From positions 1 to 64,000 of the forward strand of contig PIVM01000009.1 of NCBI GenBank assembly GCA_003353945.1: a stretch of DNA of 64,000 nucleotides, in the 5' to 3' direction. A program made the position numbers and the translations under genes. The notes beneath the pieces are model-generated. The model was given only the letters and a program-made list of their open reading frames with translations. It did not search any database and was not told the DNA's origin. Of this stretch, positions 42,601-51,600 are shown piece by piece; the stretch's first letter is position 1; the number at the start of each line of letters is the position of its first letter. The DNA comes from Gammaproteobacteria bacterium. Lineage in GTDB: Bacteria; Pseudomonadota; Gammaproteobacteria; Pseudomonadales; PIVM01.

Positions 42601-43431
42601 TAATGCCAATGCGGGGACGTCGGCGAGTTGTGTGTGCCAGTAAGTCAGTTGTTGTTCCAGTTTATCATCGCTGATATGTGTGCGTTGCCACGCAGCATAA
42701 TCTGCATATTGGACACTTAACTCGGGTAGCGGTGATGGTCGCTTTTGACTGAATGCATTGTACAAGGTGGCGATTTCACCAATTAATACACCCATCGACC
42801 ATCCGTCAGACGCAATATGATGTAAAGTGGCAAGGAAAACAAAGTCATTGTCACCCATTTGAATAAGACGGGTGCGTAGAACTGAGTCGCTTTTCAAATT
42901 GAAAGGCTGATAGGATTCTTCTGCTACCAACCGCAATAACGCGTTATCCATGTCCTCATCGGGTTTTAGCGGCAAAGGTTCTATTTCCAATAACCAATCA
43001 TTGTGCTCCTGAATTAGCTGCCAGGATTCATCACCTGAGTCCTTGAAGGTGGTTCGCAGCACTTCATGGCGTCGCACAATTTCACTGATTACTTGTTGCA
43101 GTCGTTCAACGCAAAGTTCACCGCGAATTCGGATCGCCGCGGGTATATTGTAGGCTGCACTGCCTGGGTCCAATTTGTACAAAAACCACAGTCGCTGCTG
43201 GGCATAGGACAGAGCCAGATCCTGCTCGCGATCGACTATGGGAATCTCTTCCTGAAGCACTTTTTTGGCCTGACTGAGAAACTCAATGAGTTCAGGTTTG
43301 CGGCCGACAACCTGTTGCTTAATCTCTTCAGTAAATGCTCCGTCGGGGGCGCTAAAACGCAGATTGCCTTCCTCGACCCATAAACGGATATCGAGATCGG
43401 CAAGACGGGATAAAAACTCTACAACACTCAT
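36685..43431 (-). CDS. NRPS-C: two-module Thr-Thr synthetase
   Basis: Synthetase of 2248 residues: TubC-type docking domain (1-55), C (H205), A (D725), T (S1087), C (H1272), A (D1816), T (S2177), and an acidic tail ending EEELVI. Both A domains show FDFSVWE or FDFTVWE, LNQTPSAF, VIFGGEA or IIFGGEA, and NMYGITETTVHV. This gives DFWNIGMVHK, the established threonine code. The second C domain carries a loop of QSQSK tandem repeats encoded at 39481-39525. The gene starts 518 bases after the CapA-like gene, unlike the other tightly overlapping NRPS genes. A separate promoter is therefore possible. The Shine-Dalgarno match before the ATG is weak. Confidence 0.95.
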   Translation of the reverse strand: MSVVEFLSRLADLDIRLWVEEGNLRFSAPDGAFTEEIKQQVVGRKPELIEFLSQAKKVLQEEIPIVDREQDLALSYAQQRLWFLYKLDPGSAAYNIPAAIRIRGELCVERLQQVISEIVRRHEVLRTTFKDSGDESWQLIQEHNDWLLEIEPLPLKPDEDMDNALLRLVAEESYQPFNLKSDSVLRTRLIQMGDNDFVFLATLHHIASDGWSMGVLIGEIATLYNAFSQKRPSPLPELSVQYADYAAWQRTHISDDKLEQQLTYWHTQLADVPALALPTDKPRPALMSYSGDFHSLSIDKTLTAYIQDITRAAGATTFMTLLSTYLILLSRYNLTDDFCIGTPVTNRGHTALEPLIGCFINTLAIRTELQDNPTFNELLDRLVNSCKEAFANQDVPFEHVVDQVVQQRNLSSTPLFQAMFTLQNTPADRSVTLPGVTLEPVEIGKRIAKCDLSLCITEEDEQLNVEFEYRTDLFEAATIERMGQHFEELLRNIVSDPTQSINTIGMLSEDEKHLLINHNAAYSKIFSTQTIHQRFEQVASRFPEQTAISDGNESISYAELNARANQLARALSAHGVAAGDFVGLCLDRSINLLVGLLGILKAGGAYIPLDPHFPADRLGYILLDSNAAVLVTNENLKDSLINFQGKRVFIDSDWQRIVQHSGNNLDLAIPTESTAYVLYTSGTTGKPKGCLVSHSNVSRLFSASDDEFNFNKNDVWTLFHSYAFDFSVWEMWGALFYGGKLVIVPYSLSQSPEEFYQLLCQEQVTVLNQTPSAFSQLIAIDAAQPGDSALALRYIIFGGEALDFNALKIWVSRHGLKQPQLINMYGITETTVHVTLYHVTEEDITKGSSIIGRPISDLQCYILDPHGQLTPTRVPGEINVSGAGVTDGYLKRDDLTKEKFIPNPFVTKLPKELQAYHTHLYRSGDLGRYLPDGNIEYLGRIDQQVKIRGHRIELGEIEVQLVQLPQVREAVLSVHEVEGDKRLIAHILLAEADTEIDLTELRQQLKVNLPEYMIPSAFIVLDAWPLTPTGKVDKNALPSPTDEHTAKAPYEAPRNKDEQCIADIWQQVLGHSKVSIHDNFFEIGGHSLLATQVITRISEHYDCEIPLRVIFEQPTVIGLSDALQTHIKTDSINITAVSREQPLALSFAQQRLWIMDRLQPGSAVYNIPFGFSSVNQLDQPALEQAFTSLLRRHETLRTTIIAEGKDTWQLIHKPEPWTLDCESIERNRNLIAQRATEFAAQPFDLIEGPLMRTLLLQPTETDGNILLICLHHIIADGWSVQVFSQDLLTLYQHFCQQADNTTVQQSQSKQSQSKQSQPLIELPIQYVDYAAWQREYLSGDSYELQVDYWRKQLDGISNLELPTDRPRTPLMSDAGKVINFEIDSTLSDDLRQLSQANGATLFMTLLAAFQLLLARYSGTDDVAVGSTSANRPVGATESLIGFFVNTVVLRNSLNGANSFTDLLQTVKQTCIDSYQHQDVPFERLVDELQVPRDMTHTPLFQVMFTLLSHMTNNAAKQADAPFQVLDLQQGQHETVCKFDLSLGLTDVGQGTALQASMEYRCQLFDPSTIERMIEHFLTMLRNIEQQPTQTLSQISMLTNDEEQHLLLNLNASQSQIYQTETLHHRFEKIAQQYPDRIAVKLDNKEICYTDLNARANQLARALGANGVSVGQFVGICMDRSIELLVGLLGILKAGAAYIPLDPHFPTDRLSYILEDSEAPVLITHQQTRETLTDFNGRHICIGNNTDQQNEYSHSNLNLEIPTDTPAYVLYTSGTTGKPKGCLVSHANVSRLFSATDCYFGFHERDIWTLFHSYAFDFTVWEIWGALLYGGKLIVVPYLVSRSPEEFYHLLENEKVTVLNQTPSAFSQLIAVDTTQPNSTLSLRSVIFGGEALDFNALNTWTDRYGFEQPQLINMYGITETTVHVTYYRITEQDIANGMSVIGKPMTDLHCHILDPQGQLTPYGVPGEIHVSGGGVANGYLNRDSLTAEKFIPNPFADKLPGEQQSYHSLLYRSGDKGRYLDNGNIEYYGRIDQQVKIRGHRIELGEIEAQLSQLPQVREAVVSINEDFGDKRLIAHILLPNEQESTDISELRQQLKVNLPDYMIPSAFIILKSWPLTPTGKVDKKALPAPEDEHFARATYIAPQTDTQQQLATIWQDILNIEKIGIHDNFFEIGGHSLLATQATALAQDHYAVEVELRRVFEQPTIEAIATLIDQALAEKNLLLETSSDGTFNNDQNDLDDDEEELVI
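36697..36702 (-). promoter_or_regulatory. Ribosome binding site of NRPS-D inside NRPS-C
   Basis: GAGGAA on the minus strand lies eight bases before the NRPS-D ATG. It encodes part of the Glu-rich tail of NRPS-C (EEELVI). Confidence 0.65.
39481..39525 (-). repeat. 15-bp in-frame tandem repeat in NRPS-C
   Basis: Three consecutive 15-bp units lie here. The first two are identical (CTGACTCTGTTTTGA on the plus strand) and the third diverges at its end. In the minus-strand reading frame each encodes QSQSK-like residues, in a loop of the second C domain shortly before PLIELPIQYVDYAAW. Being a multiple of three, copy-number change would not break the frame. Confidence 0.85.
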
Positions 43432-43949
43432 AGTGTATTAATGGCCTAAATGTAAATTCGCTTGTCTGTCAATTGGTTGAATTTGTTGTTGTTTTATAAA
43501 AATCCGAGATATTGTACAACAGGAAACTGCGGTGAGCGGTATTGATTTCACGTTCTGAGATAGTCAGAACTTGTTGCTGCACACGCCGAATTTTTTATAA
43601 AAGTTATTTACGAGGCCAGTTTTCAGGAGATCCGTCTAACACTACACCAAAAGTATTATCCTCAGCAAACGGGCTTTTCTTGTTATCGATATTTGCGCAG
43701 TTGCTGGGCTAGTAAATGTACAACAGAAAGTGGTGACTGCCTACCCTTATATTTCGGTTAGTAACCACTTTCGAGTATTTTTTGCCCTGTTTGGTGTCAA
43801 GTAGCGTGATTTGCCTGTAAATTGCCGGGTATTGAATTATTAAACCCAGTTAATCAATCGTATAGTTTAGTTCAATTCTAGCGGTCTTCATGCCAGTATC
43901 GGTGGTTTTTCTATGAAGAGCGGGTCGCAACAACGATATATCTATATAG
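43432..43949. other. Internal operon gap between the CapA-like gene and NRPS-C
   Basis: No coding region is evident in these 518 bases, in an operon whose other NRPS junctions mostly overlap. It is AT-rich. It contains two copies of the decamer TGTACAACAG (43513-43522 and 43717-43726) and an inverted repeat at 43727-43771. A poor promoter-like pair on the minus strand is TTGTAC (43514-43519) and TATAAA (43493-43498) with a 15-base spacer, shorter than ideal. An internal promoter for NRPS-C is plausible but not shown. Confidence 0.45.
43727..43783 (+). terminator. Imperfect hairpin followed by T-run (plus-strand orientation)
   Basis: The arms AAAGTGGTGACT (43727-43738) and AGTAACCACTTT (43760-43771) pair with one mismatch around a 21-base loop, and TTTTTT follows at 43778-43783. 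As a terminator it would act on plus-strand transcription, yet no plus-strand gene ends here. It could stop antisense transcripts or simply be an operator-like inverted repeat. Confidence 0.25.
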
Positions 43950-45434
43950 CTAATAGTTATTTATAATAGATTTTAAGAGCTCTGTAATGTCAGAAATGCG
44001 TTGCATAGAATCATAATATGTAGTCCGGATAACAGCCAATTCTTCAGTAAACGAAAAACCAGGTTCGGTCAAATGCTGTTTTGCAGCGGAGGCTAGGCGA
44101 ATGACAGGAGCAGAACAGCTATCTTGTAAGCATTTTTGCTCAAGATAGTCATCCAGTAGTAGCAATTGGCGTTTGCCGTTGGGTGGTGCAAGTTGGTGTG
44201 TATAGGTATATGTGTATTGGGGTCGCAACCAATCAACGTGACCTTCGTTATTCTTAGTGATTGTAAATTCACCAACAATGCCCAGCTGTTGCCAGAATGA
44301 ATACGAGTAAGCGGTAAAGTTGCCCAGGGAGTAATAAATGAGAGCTTTGCGTGGTTTACCGTCTTCGGTTGTGATGAGGCAGCTATCGGAATTGGCGCTG
44401 ACCATATTTGTTGGTAGCTGTTTTTCGTAGCCGTTGATAAAACAAATTTCAGCAGGCTGAGGAACATGAGGGTGTGAGCCCAGAATGATGTCCGCACCGT
44501 GACTAACCAGTTGATGGGCAATTTGTAATTGTGTGGGGTGGGGGTACATATCGTGCTCATGTCCCCAGTGAATACTGATCACCTTAAAATCGACACCGTT
44601 TTCTGTCATGTCCTCCAGTACATCGTAAATCGATTGCAAATCAAGTTCACATAGCTTTTTCCATTCGTTTACCGGCAGGGGCTCTATGCCGGTTAACCTC
44701 TCATTGACCAGCAGCTTAGAATTGGAAGCCATTTCAGCATTATTGTAAAAAGTGGTAAGGGCATAAATACCAACGCGAATGCCTTGTTTTTCAATGACAA
44801 CATACGGTTTCTCATCGTTGTGGCGACGAAATCCGCTTTGTAGGATTTGTTCTTGTTCCAGAAAGTCCAGAGTATCGATGATGGCATCATCGGGGTAGTC
44901 AAAAACGTGATTATTGGCCATTGAAAGGGCGGAAAACACATTGCCTCCTTCGGGTTTACGAAAACCGCTGAGAAGGGAGTGGCTGGAATTCATCTTGGTG
45001 AGTTTATCCAGCGGGATGGAGTGGCGTTTGGATATCAGTGTTTCAAGGTTACCGAAGACCAAGTCTTTATCCGAGAGATGATTAAGAACAGCCTGATCGA
45101 CAAAGTCGTCTTGCGTCTCGGTCATCCGCATTAAATCTCCGACAGCAGCAAAGCGTAAAGTCTGCGTAGACTGAGAATCTGGTTTGAACTGCTGTAGTTC
45201 CCGAAACAATTTTTTTTGCCCATTAAAATAGTGTTTCATTTGTGGAGATGTACTCCATTTTTTCCCGAATGCTTTGTAGGGGGGCATTTCATAAAGATAC
45301 AGAGGCGAGGGTGGTAATATGCTCGATTGAGCCTGCTCACAATTATCGGTAACACTGGCCCAGGCTGAGACAGGGATAAAAACTATGTCAGCCGCAATAG
45401 CCATTGCGTAAATCCAGTTCGTGATCTGTCTCAT
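43950..45434 (-). CDS. CapA-like metallophosphatase-fold protein (PGA_cap family)
   Basis: Protein of 494 residues from the chosen ATG, where a signal-like segment MRQITNWIYAMAIAADIVF precedes SAWAS. Export to the periplasm is therefore likely. The open frame extends upstream to a TTG at 45587, but that extension looks non-coding in character. Motifs of the CapA / PGA_cap family are present in order: AVGDLM, FGNLET, MANNHVFDYP, ISIHWGHE, GSHPHVPQ and YSLGNFTAYS. These are the metal-binding signatures of the calcineurin-like fold. Homologues act in poly-gamma-glutamate capsule synthesis, but most members have unknown reactions. It sits inside the NRPS operon, starting about 180 bases downstream of NRPS-B. 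A role in processing or handling the peptide outside the cytoplasm is inference. Confidence 0.85.
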   Translation of the reverse strand: MRQITNWIYAMAIAADIVFIPVSAWASVTDNCEQAQSSILPPSPLYLYEMPPYKAFGKKWSTSPQMKHYFNGQKKLFRELQQFKPDSQSTQTLRFAAVGDLMRMTETQDDFVDQAVLNHLSDKDLVFGNLETLISKRHSIPLDKLTKMNSSHSLLSGFRKPEGGNVFSALSMANNHVFDYPDDAIIDTLDFLEQEQILQSGFRRHNDEKPYVVIEKQGIRVGIYALTTFYNNAEMASNSKLLVNERLTGIEPLPVNEWKKLCELDLQSIYDVLEDMTENGVDFKVISIHWGHEHDMYPHPTQLQIAHQLVSHGADIILGSHPHVPQPAEICFINGYEKQLPTNMVSANSDSCLITTEDGKPRKALIYYSLGNFTAYSYSFWQQLGIVGEFTITKNNEGHVDWLRPQYTYTYTHQLAPPNGKRQLLLLDDYLEQKCLQDSCSAPVIRLASAAKQHLTEPGFSFTEELAVIRTTYYDSMQRISDITELLKSIINNY

Positions 45435-45615
45435 AAGGGGAGCTCTTATTTGTTGCGTGATAGCGGATCTACAATTCTGAGTCCATTGGCCGCATAGGAG
45501 CATCCGAAATAGCACGATGAAGTGAGTGCTCCAATTGAGTGTTTTTTGAGGTGTTAACAAACAAATCACTAAGTTGATAGCATGCAATTAAAGATGCTCA
45601 TTGTTTCTACTGACT

Positions 45616-48600
45616 TCAAAGCATGCCTTCTTCGCGAGGTGTATTAGAGCTTGTGCTATCAGCCTGTGTTTCACTGTCAGCTGCCCAGCAGGTTACTTTA
45701 ATATAGTCGGCCAATTTTTCAATGGTGGTCATTTCAAATAATGCATTCAGCGGAATGTCAATGCTGAAGCGTTCACGGATTTGCACAACGGCTCTGGATG
45801 CTGCCAGAGAGTGTCCCCCAATTTCAAAAAAGTCGTCTTGGGTGCCGACTTTATCCAATCCCAACACACCGCTCAATATTGCAGCCAGTTTTTCTTCAAT
45901 CTCATTGCTAGGTGCGACGTACTCGACTTGACGCTCGCCAGCATCAGGAGAGGGAAGGGCTTTGCGATCAATTTTTCCATTGGGCGTCAATGGCCAACTG
46001 TTAAGTACAATGAAATGCGTTGGTACCATATAGCTTGGCAGGTATTGTTTCAGCTGGCGTTGCCAATCTGCTTTATCTGGATTGATTTCATCACTGATCA
46101 GATAGGCGGTTAATTGCTCATTGGCCACGGTAACAAGAACGTCGGATATTGTTGCTAGTTGCTGCAGTGCGTATTCAATCTCACCCAATTCAATGCGTAG
46201 GCCATGCAGTTTGATCTGGAAATCCTTGCGCCCAATAAATTCCAGATTGCCGTCTGCCCGATAGCGCATCAAATCACCGCTTCGATAAAGTTGTCCTTCA
46301 CCAAAGGGGTTGGGGATAAATTTTTCAAGATTCAATTGGTCGTGATTCAAATAACCACGGCCAACGCCCTGGCCAGCAATGCATAATTCACCCGCCAAAC
46401 CATTCGGTAGCAGCTGGTTGTCATCATTGAGCAGATAAACGTTCACGTTGTCATTGGGTTTGCCGACTGGAACGATCTGCTGACAATCGATCGGATCGGG
46501 AATAATGTGAAAAGTTGCTATATCCGTGCACTCGGTTGGTCCGTAATTATTAACAATACGGGCATTGAACGAGGGAGCCTCGGTCCAGCGTTGCAAGCGT
46601 TCCAGGCGGATGGGTTCGCCACCAAAAATCAGATAACGCATACTGGCTAATGCGTTGAGATCCTGGTTGTCCTCGACAATCTGGTAAAAAGCACTCGGCG
46701 CACAGTTTACGATGTTGACTTCATGACGACGAATAATGTCGCTTACGACCTGGCTGTCGTAATGTTCAAGCTCTGGCAATATCACCGTGCCGCCGGTAAC
46801 CAGAGGTGCGAAGAGGTTTTTCTGTGATAGGTCAAAACCGGTGGCGCTGATAATAAGACAACGGGAATGTTCGTTGAAATTAAATTCCCTGGTATACCAA
46901 TACAGGAGGTTCAGTTCACCGCGGTGCATGACTGCGGCGCCTTTTGGGCGACCGGTCGAGCCGGATGTGTAAATAACGTAAAGTAGATCTTGACTGTCAG
47001 TTACATTATCTGGATTACTGTCCGCTTGTTCAATAATGTCTGGATTATCTTCATCCAGCATGATGATGCGGCCCTGGTACTTTGGCAGTTTGTCATTTAG
47101 TGCCTGTTGTGTGAGTAAAACGGGCACATTGGCATCTTGCAGAATGTAGGCAATACGTTCGCAGGGGTAGGCCGCATCAATGGGTACATAGGCGCCCCCA
47201 GCTTTAACAACCGCTAGAACTGCAACCATAAAGTCAGCACTGCGTGGCAAGCAAACGCCGACGCGGGTATCGGGACCAACCCCTAATTGATGTAAGTAAT
47301 GCGCTAACTGATTAGCTTGCCGATTCAGTTGTTGATAGCTCAGTTCTGTGTTGTCGCTGATGACGGCAATATGATTCGGTGTTCGTTCGACCTGAGCTTC
47401 GATCAATGACTGGACAGAATTGACAGCAGGTAATTCAGAGGCGGTATTGTTCCAGGTTTGTAACTGCTGTTGTCGTTCAGCATCTGAGGTGTAGCTTAGT
47501 GCATTCAAGTGCTCTGCACCCGAGATAACCTGACGGCTCAAGTGATCCAGTCGTTCCAGGAATCCGGTTTCGTTGAAACAGTCATTCTGATAGTACAGAT
47601 CCATATAGGCACTATCGGCTTCGCCTTTCACCACTAGCTGAAGGGTATTTTCAACTTGAGGCGCAATATCCGTATAGGTGATATTCTGGCCCTGTATGCT
47701 GGCTGCCTCCGGGAAGAAATGGTAAAAGTTAAACATAAAGGCCAAGCGACCGGCGGCAGTCAGCTGACGGCGGGCACCGGGAGACAGGTGAGGGTTGCTG
47801 TTGATATTGTCCTGTTCCTGCCGAGCGTGCTCAAATAACTCGTCAATAGTGTGATGACCACCGAGTTTATCTTTGTCAAAAACGAAAGGAATGGGGAGAA
47901 AATAACAGCCCTGTGAATGGCCTGTTTCCTTATTGCGTCCTGCATTAAACTCGATCGCGTAAAAATCCTCTTCAGCACGGCAGTATATGTTTAGCATCAA
48001 ACCATAAAGACACTTGAAGTAAAGTGCTGGAGTGATGCGCTTTTTGAAACAGTATTTTTTAATTGCCTGCCAGTGTGCTGGAAAAATGCGATGGTGTCGG
48101 TGAATATACTCAGCCTGGTCAACTTGCGCGGAAAGAGGATAGTCCAGTGGTTCGCAGCCTTGTAAGCGTTGGCGCCAGAATCCCAGTTGCTCGTCCGTGT
48201 CCATAATCAGTCTGTTTTTTTCAACATACTGCGGCCATCGATCAGTTTCTAATTCAACGTGATCCAGTGGTTGCTTGTTCGCTAGTCGATCATATATTTC
48301 CATGACTTTTTTGCCATGATAGGTTAGCGAAACCCCGTCTGTAATTTTATGATTGCATCGAATGGTAGCGATATAGTGTTGATCACTGAGTTTAAATACG
48401 TGATAGGTAGTTAAGTCACCCGCTGAAAAATCACAAGACCGATAAACGATTGGATTGATTCTTTCTTGTATTGCTTCTTTATCAAGATTGTCATCGCTTA
48501 GGTCAACTAACTCGATGTCGACGATGGGCTGTTTACGCACGCATTGGTAAGCGATTTCACCGTAGGGTAAGGTGCTCGCAAAAATATCGGTGCGCAGGGC

Positions 48601-51600
48601 GATGTAATGGCGGGCGACATATTCGTTTGCTTGTCGCCACAACTCAATATCCAATGGTACATTGAGTTCCAATTGATAACCGATGGTGTTCGATCGCGTG
48701 TTGGGGTTGATCTGTGCGTTAAGATAAAGGTCGCGCTGAATAGGTGTTAGGGGAAGAGCCTGTGCGTAGTCTTCTTCGTTGATGTTGACTGCAGCAAATA
48801 AAGATGTTTTGTCCAGCATTTCATAGGCTGCAATGGATCGGTCAGACTGTGTGATCAATAGTGATAATAAGTGCTGGAAATGAACCATCATCACATCGAT
48901 TGTTTCTGCATCGAACAGATCGGTATTGTATTCGACATGACCGCCTATGCCGTCTTCGTTATCGACGACAATCAAAATCAGATCGTATTTTGCAATGATT
49001 TCATCGCGTTCGTAATAATCGACATCGAGACCGCCAAAGGATTTGCTTAAACTCGCTAAGCGCTCATTGATAAAAGAGAAACCGACTTGCGCTAAGGGTG
49101 GATGGCTGAGATTGCGTTCCAGATCCAGCGCGTCAATGACGCGTTCAACCGGAATATCCTGATGGGCAAATGCAGCTAGAGAGCCTTCCTTGACGCGTTC
49201 GAGCAATTCCAGCCCTGTCGGATTGCCTTTGAGGTCGTTTCGAATGACGACTGTGTTAACAAAATAGCCGATGAGGTTCTCAACTTCAGCTCGATTACGT
49301 CCCGCCACCGGCGTGCCAATGCAGATGTCTTGCTGATGGCTGTATCGCGATAGCAGTAGCGCAAATGCACTCAGTAGCGTGGTATACAGGGTTGTGCTTT
49401 GATCAGCGCCGAATCGCTTGGCTTGGCTTGCCAGTTGTTCATCGAGCGTAAAACGATGCATGGCACCATTGAGCGTCTGTATCGGCGGCCTTGGTCGATC
49501 ATAGGGTAATTGCAAGATGGGGGGTGCGCCCCTGAGCGTATTAACCCAAAAATCCAGATGTTTTTGCAGCGTGTTATCGTCTTGCCATTGCCTTTGCCAG
49601 GCGGCAAAATCCGCATATTGAATTGCCAACGGGGGAAGCTCAACTGTCTGCTGATCAATGGCAGCCTGGTAGAGAGTGATGAGTTCTCTTTGTAAGATAT
49701 CAATTGACCAGCCATCAGAAATAATATGGTGCATAGTGATCAGCAGCAGATGATCCTGCTCTGATAGCGCGATTACCGTAGCGCGAAAAAGCATGTCATT
49801 TTGCAGATCAAAAGGGGTGTTTGCTTCTTTGGTGACGGCAGCGATAATGGCTGTCTCGCTTGTATCATCCAGTGATGCTCGATGCAGTGCAAACTGTTTC
49901 CCGTCATCAATCAATTGAATGCCATCGCCATTTTCATCGTTGTTTATACGAGTGCGCAGTGCTTCATGTCGGAAGACAATATCTTTTAGTGCTTGCTCCA
50001 ATGCCGTGGTATTCAAATCTCCACGCAGGCGTAAGGCGGCTGGAATATTGTATGCGGCGCTTCCTGGTGCAAACTGCTCAAGTATCCATAAACGTTCCTG
50101 AGCAAAGCTTAGGGGCAGAGGCTGAGTGCGATCAGCAATGGGTTCAATAGGTGCAATATGAACGGCTGAGTCAATATCTGTGCCGGCTTCCAAGCGATGT
50201 GCGATACCGTCAATCGTTGGATTATCAAAAAAGACACGCAAGGGAAGATCGATACCAAACTCTTCTTTAATCTGCGATACCAGTCGTGTTGCCAGTAGCG
50301 AGTGGCCACCGAGGTCAAAAAAACTGTCAAATACACCAATATGATCAACTTGCAGAACATGTTGCCAGATATCGCACACGTGCTGTTCTGTTAGGTTGCG
50401 AGGCGCCACATGGTCTGTGCTCAGGTAGCTGGATATGTCAGGTTCAGGTAATCGGTTTTTATCAATTTTGCCATTACCGGTCAAAGGCCACTGAGTGAGA
50501 GAAAGAAAGGCCGATGGCATCATGTAGTCGGGCAAATAGCCTTTTAGCTGATTGCGTGTTTCACTGATGTCCAGAGTCTTTGCGGTATTGATTAGCAGGT
50601 ACGCAACCAGGCGTTTGTCGCCGGGTTGTGCTTCCTTCACAAGCACAATAGCTTCTCTGACGTCATCCAATTGTGCCAGAGCGGACTCGATTTCACCCAG
50701 CTCAATACGATGTCCGCGGATTTTGACTTGATGGTCGATACGACCAAGGTATTCTATGTTGCCGTTGGCATGGTACCTGGCCAAGTCTCCAGAGCGATAA
50801 AGGTGCGTGTGATGGGCTTGTTGGTCTGTTGGCAATAGAGCCAGGAATTGATTGGGGATAAACCGTTCGGCAGTCAGGTCTTCGCGATTAAGGTAGCCCT
50901 CACTGACACCGGGGCCTGAAATAAACATTTCCCCTTGTACGCCAGTGGGTGCTGGCTGACCTTGCGGGTCAAGGATATGAACATGAAGATCATCAATCGG
51001 CCTGCCGATAAGGCTGGCTCCTTGCTGTAAATCAGTTTCACTGACTCTGTGTTTTGTTACATGTACGGTGGTTTCAGTAATGCCGTACATATTAATCAGA
51101 GCCGGTTCATCCAGTGGGTGACGCTCACTCCATTGCAGCAGGGCTTTAAAGTCTAGGGCTTCACCACCAAAGATGACGTAGCGCAGAGCCAGGTCGGGGG
51201 CTTGTATTTGTTGGTCAGCGGCGATCAGTGCCGAAAATGCAGAAGGCGTTTGGTTAAGAACACTGACTTTCTGTTCCCGCAATAATTGGTAGAACTCTTC
51301 CGGTGAACGCGTCAGCGCATAGGGCGCTACAACGAGTTTGCCACCGTAGAATAACGCACCCCATATTTCCCATACTGAAAAATCGAATGCAAATGAATGG
51401 AACAAGGTCCATACATCATTTTTATTAAAACCAAAATACTGGTCAGTGGCGGTAAACAGTCTGGATACGTTTGCGTGGCTGATAAGGCAGCCTTTTGGTT
51501 TGCCAGTTGTTCCCGATGTATAAATAATGTATGCGGTTTGAGTGACAGCGATATTCAGATTCAGATTTTGCTGATCAAAGCTTCCAATTTCACCATCATC

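Noticed and set aside
43727..43783. Terminator between the CapA-like gene and NRPS-C that would split the operon
   Set aside because: The T-run follows the hairpin only on the plus strand, so it would not terminate the minus-strand transcript. It is listed only as a low-confidence structure.
45435..45587. Upstream extension of the CapA-like gene to a TTG start
   Set aside because: The added 51 residues do not look like a signal peptide or domain, and the ATG at 45434 opens a plausible exported protein.
48000..48760. C' read as an epimerization or heterocyclization domain
   Set aside because: It lies between C and A rather than after T, lacks the DxxxxD motif of heterocyclization domains, and lacks the later epimerization-domain motifs.
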